A model generated the notes under the pieces. That model was given only the letters and a program-made list of their open reading frames with translations. It was not told the origin of the DNA and ran no database searches. Below, in pieces: positions 47,681 to 55,526 of a stretch of DNA of 64,000 bases; within the stretch, counting starts at the first letter, position 1, and every line of letters starts with the position of its first letter. A program made the position numbers and the translations under genes. The DNA comes from Campylobacter concisus (GTDB lineage: Bacteria; Campylobacterota; Campylobacteria; Campylobacterales; Campylobacteraceae). The stretch is taken from positions 62,001 to 126,000 of the forward strand of contig NZ_PIQX01000003.1 of NCBI RefSeq assembly GCF_003049085.1, given 5' to 3'.

Positions 47681-48494
47681 GCTTGCTAGTAGTTATGGAT
47701 TTTGCTTTGGTGTAAAAAGGGCGATAAAGATTGCTGAAAATGCAGGAGATGCTGCGACCATTGGGCCACTCATCCATAATAACGAAGAGATAAACAGGCT
47801 TGAGAAAAACTACAATGTAAAAACACTTGAGGGTATAGACGAGCTAAAAGATGAGAAAAAGGCGATCATCCGCACTCATGGCATCACTAAAAGCGACCTT
47901 GCAGAGCTAAAAAAGACAGATATAAAAGTGATCGACGCAACTTGTCCGTTTGTGACAAAGCCACAGCAAATTTGTGAAAAAATGAGCGAAGAGGGCTATG
48001 ATGTGGTGATCTATGGCGACATGCACCACCCCGAGGTAAAAGGTGTGAAGTCATACGCTAAAGGCAATGTTTACGTCGTGCTTGAAGAGAGCGAACTAGA
48101 GGGTATTAAATTCAAGCAAAAGGTCGCTCTTGTTAGCCAAACAACTAGAAAAGTTGAGAAATTTATGCAGATCGCAAACTATCTCATGCTCCATGTAAAA
48201 GAGGTGCGCGTTTTTAACACTATCTGCAACGCGACATTTGAAAACCAAGAGGCTGCTAAAAATTTGGCAAAAAGAGCCGATGTGATGATAATAATTGGTG
48301 GAAAAAATAGCTCAAATACAAAACAACTCTATCTAATATCTAAAAATTTCTGCGAAGATAGCTACCTGATAGAAAGCGAAGAAGAGCTTGAAAAATCATG
48401 GTTTGATGGCAAAAATTTGTGTGGCATAAGTGCGGGTGCTAGCACGCCTGACTGGATCATACAAAAAGTCGTTGACAGAATCAAAAAAGTATAA
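47670..48494 (+). CDS. ispH: 4-hydroxy-3-methylbut-2-enyl diphosphate reductase IspH
   Basis: [4Fe-4S] enzyme that makes IPP and DMAPP, the last step of the MEP isoprenoid pathway. The 274 residues have the three cluster cysteines in YGFCFGVKRAI (12), DATCPFVTKPQ (about 93) and FNTICNATFENQ (about 189), and catalytic IRTHGI near 70. It begins 11 bases inside the end of aroA. Confidence 0.97.
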   Translation: MKIELASSYGFCFGVKRAIKIAENAGDAATIGPLIHNNEEINRLEKNYNVKTLEGIDELKDEKKAIIRTHGITKSDLAELKKTDIKVIDATCPFVTKPQQICEKMSEEGYDVVIYGDMHHPEVKGVKSYAKGNVYVVLEESELEGIKFKQKVALVSQTTRKVEKFMQIANYLMLHVKEVRVFNTICNATFENQEAAKNLAKRADVMIIIGGKNSSNTKQLYLISKNFCEDSYLIESEEELEKSWFDGKNLCGISAGASTPDWIIQKVVDRIKKV

Positions 48495-48523
48495 AATTTA
48501 TCCTAGCTAAAGCCACAATTAAC

Positions 48524-48529
48524 TATAAT
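48524..48529 (+). promoter_or_regulatory. Probable -10 box for rpsA
   Basis: TATAAT 45 bases before the rpsA ATG, in the 80-base gap after ispH. It gives an internal promoter for rpsA and genes downstream. Confidence 0.5.
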
Positions 48530-48574
48530 AAGCCAATTTGCCTCTACCGGCATAATAAAATTTAAAGGATCAAG

Positions 48575-50251
48575 ATGGCTGTGAACAAAAGTGTTCAATT
48601 AGGAAAAGCAAAAGACGAAGATATCGAAGATATCGATTTTGCTGCGATGTTAGAGGAGTCTTTTAAAAAGACTGAAGAAGATAGTGACGCAAAGATCGTC
48701 AGTATCAATGGCGATGAGGTTTTAATCGACGTTGGCAAGAAGTCAGAAGGCATTTTAAATGTTTCTGAAATCACTGATACAAATGGCAACCTGACGCATA
48801 AAGTTGGCGATACGATCAAAGTTGTAATAACTGGATCAAGAAATGGAAGACCTATAGTGTCGCACAAAAAAGCACTTAGAAAAGAGAAAGTTAAAGCTTT
48901 CATCGAAGCTTACGATCCTGAAAATTCTGGCGAAATCGACATAAAAGTAGTTGGAAAAAATAAAGGTGGCTTTATAACTCAAGATGCAAATGGGGTGGAA
49001 TTTTTCTTACCAAAAACTCACAGTGGTTTTAAAAACGCTGAAGGCGTAATTGGTAAAACATATAAAGTAAGAGTTATAAAAATTGATAAAGAAGAAAATA
49101 GCATAGTTGTCTCTAGAAAGAAAATTTTAGATGACGACCGCAAAAAGCGTAAAGAAGCTCTATCAAGCATAGTAGAAAACGATAGCGTTATAGAGGGTAC
49201 AGTTAAAAAAATCACAACTTATGGTATGTTTGTTGATGTTGGTGGAGTCGATGGGCTTGTGCATTACAGTGAGATAAGTTATAAAGGCCCAGTAAATCCT
49301 AGCTCACTATATAAAGAAGGCGATAAAGTTTTAGTTAAAGTTATCAGCTATGACAACGAAAAACGCCACCTATCTCTATCTATCAAGGCAGCTACTCCAG
49401 ATCCTTGGGAAGAGATCATAAATGATGGACTAGAGGTTGGTGACACTATCAAAGTTACAGTTAGCAATATCGAGCCTTATGGCGCATTTGTCGATCTTGG
49501 AAACGATATTGAAGGATTTTTACATATATCTGAAATTTCATGGGATAAAAATATCAAAAATCCAAAAGATCACATCAGCGAAGGTCAAGAGATCGATGTT
49601 GAAGTTATCGAAATAGACGCAAAAGGACACCGCTTAAGAGTGAGCCTTAAAAATTTACTTCCAAAGCCATTTGACGAATTTAAAGCTAAATTCAAAGAGG
49701 GCGACGTAGTAAAAGGCGTTGTGACAACTATCACAAATTTTGGTGCATTTGTTAGAGTGGGTTGCGTTGAAGGCTTATTGCACAATGAAGACGCATCTTG
49801 GGATAGAAACGATAAATGCAAAGATATGTTTAAAGCTGGCGATGAACTTGAAGTAAAAATCATCAAAATCGATAGTGCTGAACAAAAAGTTTCACTCAGC
49901 CTAAAAGACCTAAAACAAAGTCCAGTTCAAGCATTTGCTGATAAATTTAATGTAGGCGATATCGTAAAAGGAACAATTCGCGACATTAAAGACTTTGGCG
50001 TGTTTGTAGAGCTTGGTAATAACGTTGATGCGCTGATCCGTAAAGAAGATCTAGGTAGTGTAGATGTTAGCACACTTAAGATCGGTGATGAGATCGAAGC
50101 AGCTATCGCATTTATCGATGAGAAGAAAAATAGAATTCGCCTGAGCATACGCCGTTTAGCAAAACAAAAAGAGCGTGAAGTGTTAAATGAGATCAATGAT
50201 AACGACGATAAAGTAACACTTGGCGATATCATAAAAGAACAATTACTTTAG
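48575..50251 (+). CDS. rpsA: 30S ribosomal protein S1
   Basis: Binds mRNA leaders and brings them to the 30S. The 558 residues hold six S1 OB-fold repeats, seen as recurring units such as YGMFVDVGGVDGLVHYSEIS, YGAFVDLGNDIEGFLHISEIS, FGAFVRVGCVEGLLHNED and FGVFVELGNNVDALIRKEDL. The first two repeats are divergent, as is normal, because they bind the ribosome. AAAGGA lies upstream. It is the last translation gene before an unknown protein and serA. Confidence 0.97.
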   Translation: MAVNKSVQLGKAKDEDIEDIDFAAMLEESFKKTEEDSDAKIVSINGDEVLIDVGKKSEGILNVSEITDTNGNLTHKVGDTIKVVITGSRNGRPIVSHKKALRKEKVKAFIEAYDPENSGEIDIKVVGKNKGGFITQDANGVEFFLPKTHSGFKNAEGVIGKTYKVRVIKIDKEENSIVVSRKKILDDDRKKRKEALSSIVENDSVIEGTVKKITTYGMFVDVGGVDGLVHYSEISYKGPVNPSSLYKEGDKVLVKVISYDNEKRHLSLSIKAATPDPWEEIINDGLEVGDTIKVTVSNIEPYGAFVDLGNDIEGFLHISEISWDKNIKNPKDHISEGQEIDVEVIEIDAKGHRLRVSLKNLLPKPFDEFKAKFKEGDVVKGVVTTITNFGAFVRVGCVEGLLHNEDASWDRNDKCKDMFKAGDELEVKIIKIDSAEQKVSLSLKDLKQSPVQAFADKFNVGDIVKGTIRDIKDFGVFVELGNNVDALIRKEDLGSVDVSTLKIGDEIEAAIAFIDEKKNRIRLSIRRLAKQKEREVLNEINDNDDKVTLGDIIKEQLL

Positions 50252-50256
50252 TTTAA

Positions 50257-50739
50257 ATGGGCAGACGCGTACTTTTATTAGTAGTTGTCCTGCTATTTGT
50301 TATATTGAGTTTGGTTGGAATTTCTCTTGTTAAATTTGCAAGTATAAATTTCAGCCAAATATCTGAAGAAAATATCACAAATGAGCAAAATTTAACCAAA
50401 AGCACGACCAGCAATATTAACTGGATGAGTGAGCTAGCAACTATTAGAAAAAGAGATTATGTGCTGCCTGTAAATGAAATTTTTATAGAATACAACCGAC
50501 CCAAAATAGAAAAACCAAAGATTACTGCATATGAGCTTTTGATAGATAAAAATGATATCTATTCAATGTTTTGTTTGATGCAGACTTTAAGAAAAAGCGA
50601 GGTCGATTTTACTGTTGTAAAAGATGGTGCAAAAAGCCAGATATTTTTAAATACTCAAGACTCTAAACTTCTACAAAATATCATTTTAGAACTAAGAGTT
50701 TATGATATCCACTCAAGTGTGAGAGAGGTAAAATTATGA
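50257..50739 (+). CDS. Membrane-anchored protein of unknown function
   Basis: A 160-residue protein with one N-terminal membrane helix at about 5-26 (LLLVVVLLFVILSLVGISLV) and a soluble, presumably periplasmic, domain. The end (residues about 88-160) looks like a compact alpha/beta fold, with YELLIDKNDIYSMFCLMQTL and SQIFLNTQDSKLLQNIILEL. I do not recognise the family. It lies 5 bases after rpsA and overlaps serA by 4, a position I recall for Cj0892c, so it is conserved in the genus. Function cannot be deduced. Confidence 0.8.
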   Translation: MGRRVLLLVVVLLFVILSLVGISLVKFASINFSQISEENITNEQNLTKSTTSNINWMSELATIRKRDYVLPVNEIFIEYNRPKIEKPKITAYELLIDKNDIYSMFCLMQTLRKSEVDFTVVKDGAKSQIFLNTQDSKLLQNIILELRVYDIHSSVREVKL

Positions 50740-52313
50740 AAACTATCATTGTTTGCGATGCGATACATCCAGTAGGTTTTGAACTTTTAAAAAAAGAGCA
50801 AGATATAAATGTAATAGACGCAGTTAATACTCCCAAAGACGAACTTTTAAAAATTTTAGGCGAGGCCGATGTTGCTATAACAAGAAGCTCAACTGAAGTA
50901 AACGAGGCCTTTTTAAACGCTGGCAAAAAACTAAAAGCTATTGTTAGAGCTGGTGTTGGTGTAGATAATGTCGATATAGAAGGATGCTCAAGACGTGGCA
51001 TAATAGCTATGAACGTTCCAACTGCAAATACTATTGCCGCGGTCGAGCTGACAATGGCGCATATGCTAGCTTCAGCTAGATCTCTTGAATACGCTCATAA
51101 TGATCTAAAGCTAGATAGAATTTGGAAGCGTGAGAAATGGTATGGGGTTGAACTTTTTAAGAAAAAGCTTGGCGTGATCGGCTTTGGAAATATTGGCTCA
51201 AGGGTAGCTGTTCGTGCAAAAGCTTTTGGTATGGAGATCATCGCTTATGATCCATATATTGACCCATCTAAAGTTATCGATATGGGCGGTACTTATACTA
51301 AAAATTTTGATGATATTTTAGCATGTGATTTTATCACGATACATACGCCAAAAACTAAAGAGACGACCAATATGATAGGTGCTAAAGAGATCGCAAAAAT
51401 GAAAGATGGCGTAAGACTTATAAACTGCGCTAGAGGTGGTCTTTATAACGAAGAAGCACTTTATGAAGGACTAAAAAGTGGCAAAATAGCATTCGCTGGT
51501 ATTGATGTTTTTACAAGAGAGCCAGCAACTGATCATCCACTTCTTGATCTAAACAATGTAAGTGTCACCCCACACCTTGGAGCAAATACACTTGAATCAC
51601 AGCGAAATATCGCAGTTGAGGCAGTCGAGCAAGCTATTTTAGCAGCTCGCGGTATAAGCTATCCAAATGCGTTAAATTTACCTATAAAAACAGAAGATCT
51701 ACCGCCATTTGTTGAGCCTTATATCGATCTTACAAGCAAGATGGCATTTCTTGCTGCACAGATAAATAAAAGCGCTATCAAGGCTATCCGTATAGAAACT
51801 CACGGTCAAATCAGCGAATATGCAAATTCAATGCTAACATTTGCCATAGTTGGTGCATTAAAAGAGAGTCTTGGTGATGCGATAAATTACGTAAATGCTA
51901 AATTTTTATGCGATGAAAAAGGTATAGTGACTGAAACTAGTCTTGGTGGAGATAGCATTTTTAAAAATAAAATTACCGTTCGCTTAACTACCGAAAATGG
52001 TATTGTAACCGTTGGTGGAACGGTATTTGGTGAAAATCAGCAACGTATCGTAACGATAAATGGTTTTAAGACTGACTTTAAACCAAAAGGCAAGATGATC
52101 ATCTTTAAAAATCATGACGTGCCAGGTGTTATTGCTCAGATTAGTAAAATTTTAGCTGATGAAAAGATTAATATTGCAGACTTCCGCCTTGGTAGAGATG
52201 ATCACAATATGGCACTTGCTGTCATTTTGGTTGATGAACATATAAAAGCAGAAACGTTAGAGAGACTAAACGCACTTGAAGCTTGCGTTTGGGCTCAATA
52301 CGCAGTTATATAA
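50736..52313 (+). CDS. serA: D-3-phosphoglycerate dehydrogenase
   Basis: First step of serine synthesis from 3-phosphoglycerate. The 525 residues are the long form: a Rossmann NAD domain with GVIGFGNIGSRVAVRAKAFG near 143-162, a catalytic HTPKTKETTNMIG and TPHLGANTLESQ, then an intervening ASB domain and a C-terminal ACT domain (IIFKNHDVPGVIAQISKIL), which in relatives mediates serine inhibition. It overlaps the upstream unknown gene by 4 bases. Confidence 0.97.
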   Translation: MKTIIVCDAIHPVGFELLKKEQDINVIDAVNTPKDELLKILGEADVAITRSSTEVNEAFLNAGKKLKAIVRAGVGVDNVDIEGCSRRGIIAMNVPTANTIAAVELTMAHMLASARSLEYAHNDLKLDRIWKREKWYGVELFKKKLGVIGFGNIGSRVAVRAKAFGMEIIAYDPYIDPSKVIDMGGTYTKNFDDILACDFITIHTPKTKETTNMIGAKEIAKMKDGVRLINCARGGLYNEEALYEGLKSGKIAFAGIDVFTREPATDHPLLDLNNVSVTPHLGANTLESQRNIAVEAVEQAILAARGISYPNALNLPIKTEDLPPFVEPYIDLTSKMAFLAAQINKSAIKAIRIETHGQISEYANSMLTFAIVGALKESLGDAINYVNAKFLCDEKGIVTETSLGGDSIFKNKITVRLTTENGIVTVGGTVFGENQQRIVTINGFKTDFKPKGKMIIFKNHDVPGVIAQISKILADEKINIADFRLGRDDHNMALAVILVDEHIKAETLERLNALEACVWAQYAVI

Positions 52314-52332
52314 AATTTTGAAAGGATAAAAA

Positions 52333-52899
52333 ATGGCTTCATATTCAATGGGCGATCTAAAAAAGGGACTAAAGATCGAGATCGATGGCGTTCCTTATAA
52401 AATCGTAGAATATCAACACGTTAAACCGGGCAAAGGTGCAGCTTTTGTTCGTGCGAAAATCAAATCTTTTATCGACGGAAAAGTGCTTGAAAAGACTTTT
52501 CACGCAGGCGATAAATGCGAGCAACCACATCTTGAAGAAAAAGAGATGCAGTATCTTTATGATGATGGTGAGTATTGTCAATTTATGGATACGGTTACTT
52601 ATGAACAAGTTGCTATTAGCGATGAGGATGTGGGTGATGTAAAAAAATGGATGATCGATGGCATGATGGTTGAAATTTTATTTCACAATGGCAATGCAAT
52701 CGGCGTTGAAGTACCGCAAGTAGTTGAGCTAAAGATAGTTGAGACTCCACCAAATTTCAAGGGTGATACGCAAGGCGGTAAAAAGCCAGCTACTCTTGAG
52801 AGTGGCGCGGTAGTTCAGATACCATTTCACGTACTTGAAGGCGAAGTTATCCGTGTGGATACTGTTCGCGGCGAGTATATCGAGCGTGCGAATAAATAA
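52333..52899 (+). CDS. efp: Elongation factor P
   Basis: Relieves ribosome stalling at polyproline. The 188 residues have three OB-like domains. The tip loop [12 protein letters not shown] holds Lys34, the residue modified in many bacteria. The C-terminus has [22 protein letters not shown], a typical EF-P segment. AAAGGA lies before the ATG. No modification gene is nearby. Confidence 0.97.
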   Translation: MASYSMGDLKKGLKIEIDGVPYKIVEYQHVKPGKGAAFVRAKIKSFIDGKVLEKTFHAGDKCEQPHLEEKEMQYLYDDGEYCQFMDTVTYEQVAISDEDVGDVKKWMIDGMMVEILFHNGNAIGVEVPQVVELKIVETPPNFKGDTQGGKKPATLESGAVVQIPFHVLEGEVIRVDTVRGEYIERANK

Positions 52900-52915
52900 A
52901 ACAGTTTAATTTTTC

Positions 52916-52937
52916 TTACTAAATTTACGTTTAGTAA
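52916..52937 (+). terminator. Hairpin 1 after efp
   Basis: TTACTAAA-TTTACG-TTTAGTAA is a perfect 8-bp AT-rich stem 16 bases after the efp stop, with no T-run after it. It may be a weak terminator or a 3' stabilising element. Confidence 0.4.
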
Positions 52938-52949
52938 ATCTAATGCTTA

Positions 52950-52984
52950 GCTAAAGTCACTATTTAAAAAGTATTGGCTTTAGC
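52950..52984 (+). terminator. Hairpin 2 after efp
   Basis: GCTAAAGTCA (52950-52959) pairs with TGGCTTTAGC (52975-52984), 10 pairs including one G-U, with a 15-base loop. It is followed by an A-run rather than a T-run. Confidence 0.4.
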
Positions 52985-53205
52985 AAAAAACTTCATTTCT
53001 ACATTGTAAAATTTCAAACGGCACTAGCATAGAATGCACAAAATTTTTATACTCTATAAAAATCAAATATAGCCAAATATCAGCTCATAAAATATTTAAA
53101 AATCAAAAAATATATAAAGAAATGAAAATTCTTAGCGAGATAAGTAAATGTTTTAACTATAAAATTTTTATATTAGGATAGTAGAACCGTAAGTCAAAAA
53201 CAGGG

Positions 53206-53231
53206 GAAAAACGAGACGGTTTCCCGTCTCG
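53206..53231 (-). terminator. Rho-independent terminator of the SelW-like gene
   Basis: CGAGACGG-TTTC-CCGTCTCG (53212-53231) is a perfect 8-bp GC-rich stem. On the minus strand it is followed by TTTTTC. It lies 10 bases after the TAA of the SelW-like gene, which confirms that this strand is transcribed. Confidence 0.88.
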
Positions 53232-53241
53232 GTAGCTAGCA

Positions 53242-53499
53242 TTAAGCCGACTTTTCTTTGAGATATTTGTTTATAAGAGTTGTGACCTCTTCACCGTGAG
53301 GAAATCTCGCTTCATCATTTCCAATGCGATCTTTCTTAGAAAATATAACATCTCCATCAACCTCGACGATGAAATTTCCACCATCACCTATAACCTTTTC
53401 GACTCTTGCATCACTAAAGTTCGCTTTTATTTCATCTTCTACACGAGAAGCTACCGGACGATAGTTTCAAGAGTTGCAGTAAATAATTTTTACTTGCAT
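53242..53499 (-). CDS. SelW/Rdx-family selenoprotein with in-frame UGA
   Basis: Translation from ATG 53499 gives MQVKIIYCNS, then TGA at 53467-53469, then NYRPVASRVEDEI and on to TAA, 85 residues in all if TGA is read as selenocysteine. The CxxU motif (Cys8, Sec11) followed by a Tyr-Arg pair is the thioredoxin-like redox motif of SelW/SelT/Rdx proteins, and the rest fits (VEKVIGDGGNFIVEVDGDVIF, FPHGEEVTTLI). AAAGGA is 6 bases before the ATG, and a TATAAT (53530-53535) and a strong terminator flank it. Sec insertion would need SelA, SelB, SelD and SelC elsewhere in the genome. The role is probably thiol redox or oxidative defence; exact substrate unknown. Confidence 0.9.
53430..53451 (-). promoter_or_regulatory. 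Possible bacterial SECIS hairpin after the UGA
   Basis: On the minus strand, CTTCT-CGTGT-AGAAG forms a 5-bp stem with a small G/U-containing loop, starting about 16 bases after the UGA. Bacterial SelB recognises a hairpin at this distance. Pairing is by eye only, and the interval given is approximate. Confidence 0.4.
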
Positions 53500-53529
53500 G
53501 CTCTGTCCTTTCTTGTGAAATAAGCCAAC

Positions 53530-53535
53530 ATTATA
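53530..53535 (-). promoter_or_regulatory. -10 box for the SelW-like gene
   Basis: TATAAT on the minus strand (ATTATA on plus), 30 bases before the ATG, within the divergent 84-base gap shared with the DJ-1 gene. Confidence 0.5.
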
Positions 53536-53583
53536 TAAAATTTTATTTAACAAATAAAACACATTATTGTAAAGGATAAATTT

Positions 53584-54135
53584 ATGAAAAAAGTTGCTGT
53601 GATTTTAGCTGATGGATTTGAGGAGATAGAAGCACTAACTTCTGTTGATGTTTTACGTAGAGCTGGAGCGATAGCTTCTATTGTTGGGCTAAATGACGTA
53701 AATATCAAAGGATGTCACAATATATGCGTAAAAGCTGATGTGACACTTCGCGAGATGAAGGAGCTAGACTATGATGCGATCGTCCTTCCTGGCGGACTTC
53801 CAGGAGCTAGCAATCTAGCAAACGATACAAGGCTCAAAGCAATTTTGCAAAATTTTGATAAAAGCAATAAGCTTATTTGTGCCATTTGTGCTGCTCCTAT
53901 GGTGCTTGAGAGTGCTGGTGTGCTAAAAGATCATTTTGTTTGTTATCCAGGATTTGAAGAAAATGTAAGAAGTGATAAAAGGGGCTATGATAACGGCAAG
54001 AGTGTATTGAGGGATCAAAATATTATTACAGCAAAAGGTCCTGCTTTTTCAATGGAATTTGCACTTTTTATAGTTAAAAATTTACTTGGCGATGAAGCGT
54101 ATCTTAAAGCAAAGAATGATTTACTTTATAAATAG
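53584..54135 (+). CDS. DJ-1/PfpI-family protein
   Basis: A 183-residue protein of the DJ-1/ThiJ branch. The N-terminus MKKVAVILADGFEEIEALT has the conserved Glu, and the nucleophile elbow is ICAICAAPMVLESAG, with the likely nucleophile Cys102. The family includes chaperones and glyoxalase-III/deglycase-type enzymes; which activity is present here cannot be told. AAAGGA lies upstream. It is divergent from the SelW-like gene; both may be stress related. Confidence 0.93.
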   Translation: MKKVAVILADGFEEIEALTSVDVLRRAGAIASIVGLNDVNIKGCHNICVKADVTLREMKELDYDAIVLPGGLPGASNLANDTRLKAILQNFDKSNKLICAICAAPMVLESAGVLKDHFVCYPGFEENVRSDKRGYDNGKSVLRDQNIITAKGPAFSMEFALFIVKNLLGDEAYLKAKNDLLYK

Positions 54136-54321
54136 CTTATAAAGATAAAATAATTTTTTATTTAATTATTCTTTTTAAACTTAAGATTAAATTTTGTTTA
54201 GTGATAGTTATGAAAGTTCTATATATACGAGTTTGTAGTTTTTAAGAATATTTTTCAAAAAAATATAATAAATTTTTGATTTTTTACATCTTTTTGACGA
54301 AAATTAGCTATTATCACACTA

Positions 54322-54345
54322 ACCGAATAAATCGGTAATTTTTTT
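54322..54345 (+). terminator. Terminator-like hairpin in the leader of the RRM gene
   Basis: ACCGA-ATAAA-TCGGT (54322-54336) followed by AATTTTTTT (to 54345) looks like a small intrinsic terminator, and it lies directly before the AAGGA site and GTG of the RRM gene. No other gene ends here: the DJ-1 stop is almost 190 bases upstream. It may act as an attenuator. Confidence 0.55.
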
Positions 54346-54358
54346 AAGGAATACTCCT

Positions 54359-54604
54359 GTGAATATTTATGTAGGAAATTTGTCGTATAGAACGACAGAG
54401 GCAGAATTAAAGGAAGCCTTTGCACAATTTGGTGAAGTAAGGCGAGCAAAAATAGTAAAAGATAGAGAAACTGATCGCTCAAAAGGCTTTGGCTTTGTTG
54501 AAATGGACGATGCAAATGAGGGACAAAGGGCTATAGACGCGCTAAATGAAAAAGAACTAGGCGGACGTACTTTAAGGGTAAATGAGGCTAGACCAAGAGA
54601 TTAA
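54359..54604 (+). CDS. Small RRM-type RNA-binding protein
   Basis: An 81-residue single RRM protein, GTG start 54359 with AAGGA upstream. RNP2 is IYVGNLSYR (residues 2-10) and RNP1 is KGFGFVEM (about 42-49), both intact. It ends in the short tail VNEARPRD, without the Gly-rich extension seen in cyanobacterial Rbps. Such proteins bind single-stranded RNA and are often cold or stress induced. It overlaps the GluQ-RS-like gene by 23 bases, so both may be cotranslated. The leader carries a terminator-like hairpin. Confidence 0.95.
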   Translation: MNIYVGNLSYRTTEAELKEAFAQFGEVRRAKIVKDRETDRSKGFGFVEMDDANEGQRAIDALNEKELGGRTLRVNEARPRD

Positions 54605-55478
54605 TGACTATTTGCCACCAAATGGTGGCATAGCATCCCGCATAGCTCCTACGCCTAGTGGGTTTTTGCATGCTGGCAATGCTTATAACTTCATCCTAAC
54701 TTATCTTTTGACACGTTCGGTAAGTGGCGTTTTGCACTTACGTATCGATGATTATGATCTTAGTAGATACCGGCAAGAATTTGTTCAAAATATCTTTGAT
54801 GTTTTAAAATTTTTGGAGCTTGAATACGATAAAGGTCCAATTAGTGTAAGTGACTTTGAGTGTAATTTTAGCTTTAAAACGAGATCGCAAAGATATGAAA
54901 ATGTGCTAAAAAAGCTTAATGAAATTTATATCTGCGAATGTTCAAGGACTACAAAAAATGCCTACATAAACGGCATTTACACTAAAATTTGTAAAAATAA
55001 AAATCTAGAATTTATAAAAGACAAGACCACTATTAGACTAAGCGTGGATGAGGGTGATCCTCTTGGTAAGCTTGTGGCAGAGCAAATGGGTGATTTTGTG
55101 ATTTATAAAAAAGATTTTACTCCGGCTTACAACTTTGCAAGCGTGATAGATGACGAGGATATGGGCGTAAATTTGGTTATTAGAGGGGAAGACCTGCTAC
55201 CTTGCACGCTAGCTCAAAGATACCTTGCAAAAAGGCTAAATTTTAACTTTTATAATGCTAATTTTATTCATCATAAGCTACTTTTAAAAGATGGCAAAAA
55301 GCTCTCAAAAAGCTCAAAATCACCACCAATTAATCTAAAAGATAGCCCGCAAATTTATTACAAAATATTAGCAAATGATCTTGGGCTGGACATCAAATCA
55401 ACAGATAAAATTTCAAATCTACTTTACGAGTTTAAGCTAAAAAATATAGCCAAAAAATTTTTGCAAAGCATGAGCTAA
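54582..55478 (+). CDS. gluQ: GluQ-RS-like glutamyl-tRNA synthetase paralogue
   Basis: A 298-residue protein equal to the catalytic half of glutamyl-tRNA synthetase without an anticodon-binding domain, as in GluQ-RS, which puts glutamate on the queuosine of tRNA-Asp. The HIGH motif is SGFLHAGN near 26-33 and the KMSKS motif is KKLSKSSK near 243. The CxC...Yx3C zinc motif of GluQ-RS is present (CECSR, then YTKIC). The start ATG 54582 is inside the RRM gene, with AAGGG just upstream. Assignment depends on the missing C-terminal domain; a free-standing GluRS-like protein with another target is possible. Confidence 0.82.
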   Translation: MRLDQEINDYLPPNGGIASRIAPTPSGFLHAGNAYNFILTYLLTRSVSGVLHLRIDDYDLSRYRQEFVQNIFDVLKFLELEYDKGPISVSDFECNFSFKTRSQRYENVLKKLNEIYICECSRTTKNAYINGIYTKICKNKNLEFIKDKTTIRLSVDEGDPLGKLVAEQMGDFVIYKKDFTPAYNFASVIDDEDMGVNLVIRGEDLLPCTLAQRYLAKRLNFNFYNANFIHHKLLLKDGKKLSKSSKSPPINLKDSPQIYYKILANDLGLDIKSTDKISNLLYEFKLKNIAKKFLQSMS

Positions 55479-55526
55479 ATTTATACTATATATGCAGTTT
55501 ATCGCCGCCCTGATCTTTTGCTTTGG

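Larger units (their letters stand above)
52900..53241. other. Gene-free region between convergent efp and the selenoprotein gene
   Basis: 342 bases, very AT-rich from 52985 to 53205. It holds two inverted repeats next to efp and a terminator next to the minus-strand gene, all listed. I see no further coding sequence. Confidence 0.65.

Noticed and set aside
53242..53499. Reading the SelW-like gene as a broken pseudogene
   Set aside because: The only interruption is a single TGA at the known Sec position of the motif. The rest is intact and the promoter and terminator are in place.
53296..53523. Plus-strand frame of 75 residues across the SelW-like gene
   Set aside because: No ribosome site or recognisable family. 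The minus strand has start, terminator and a conserved redox motif.
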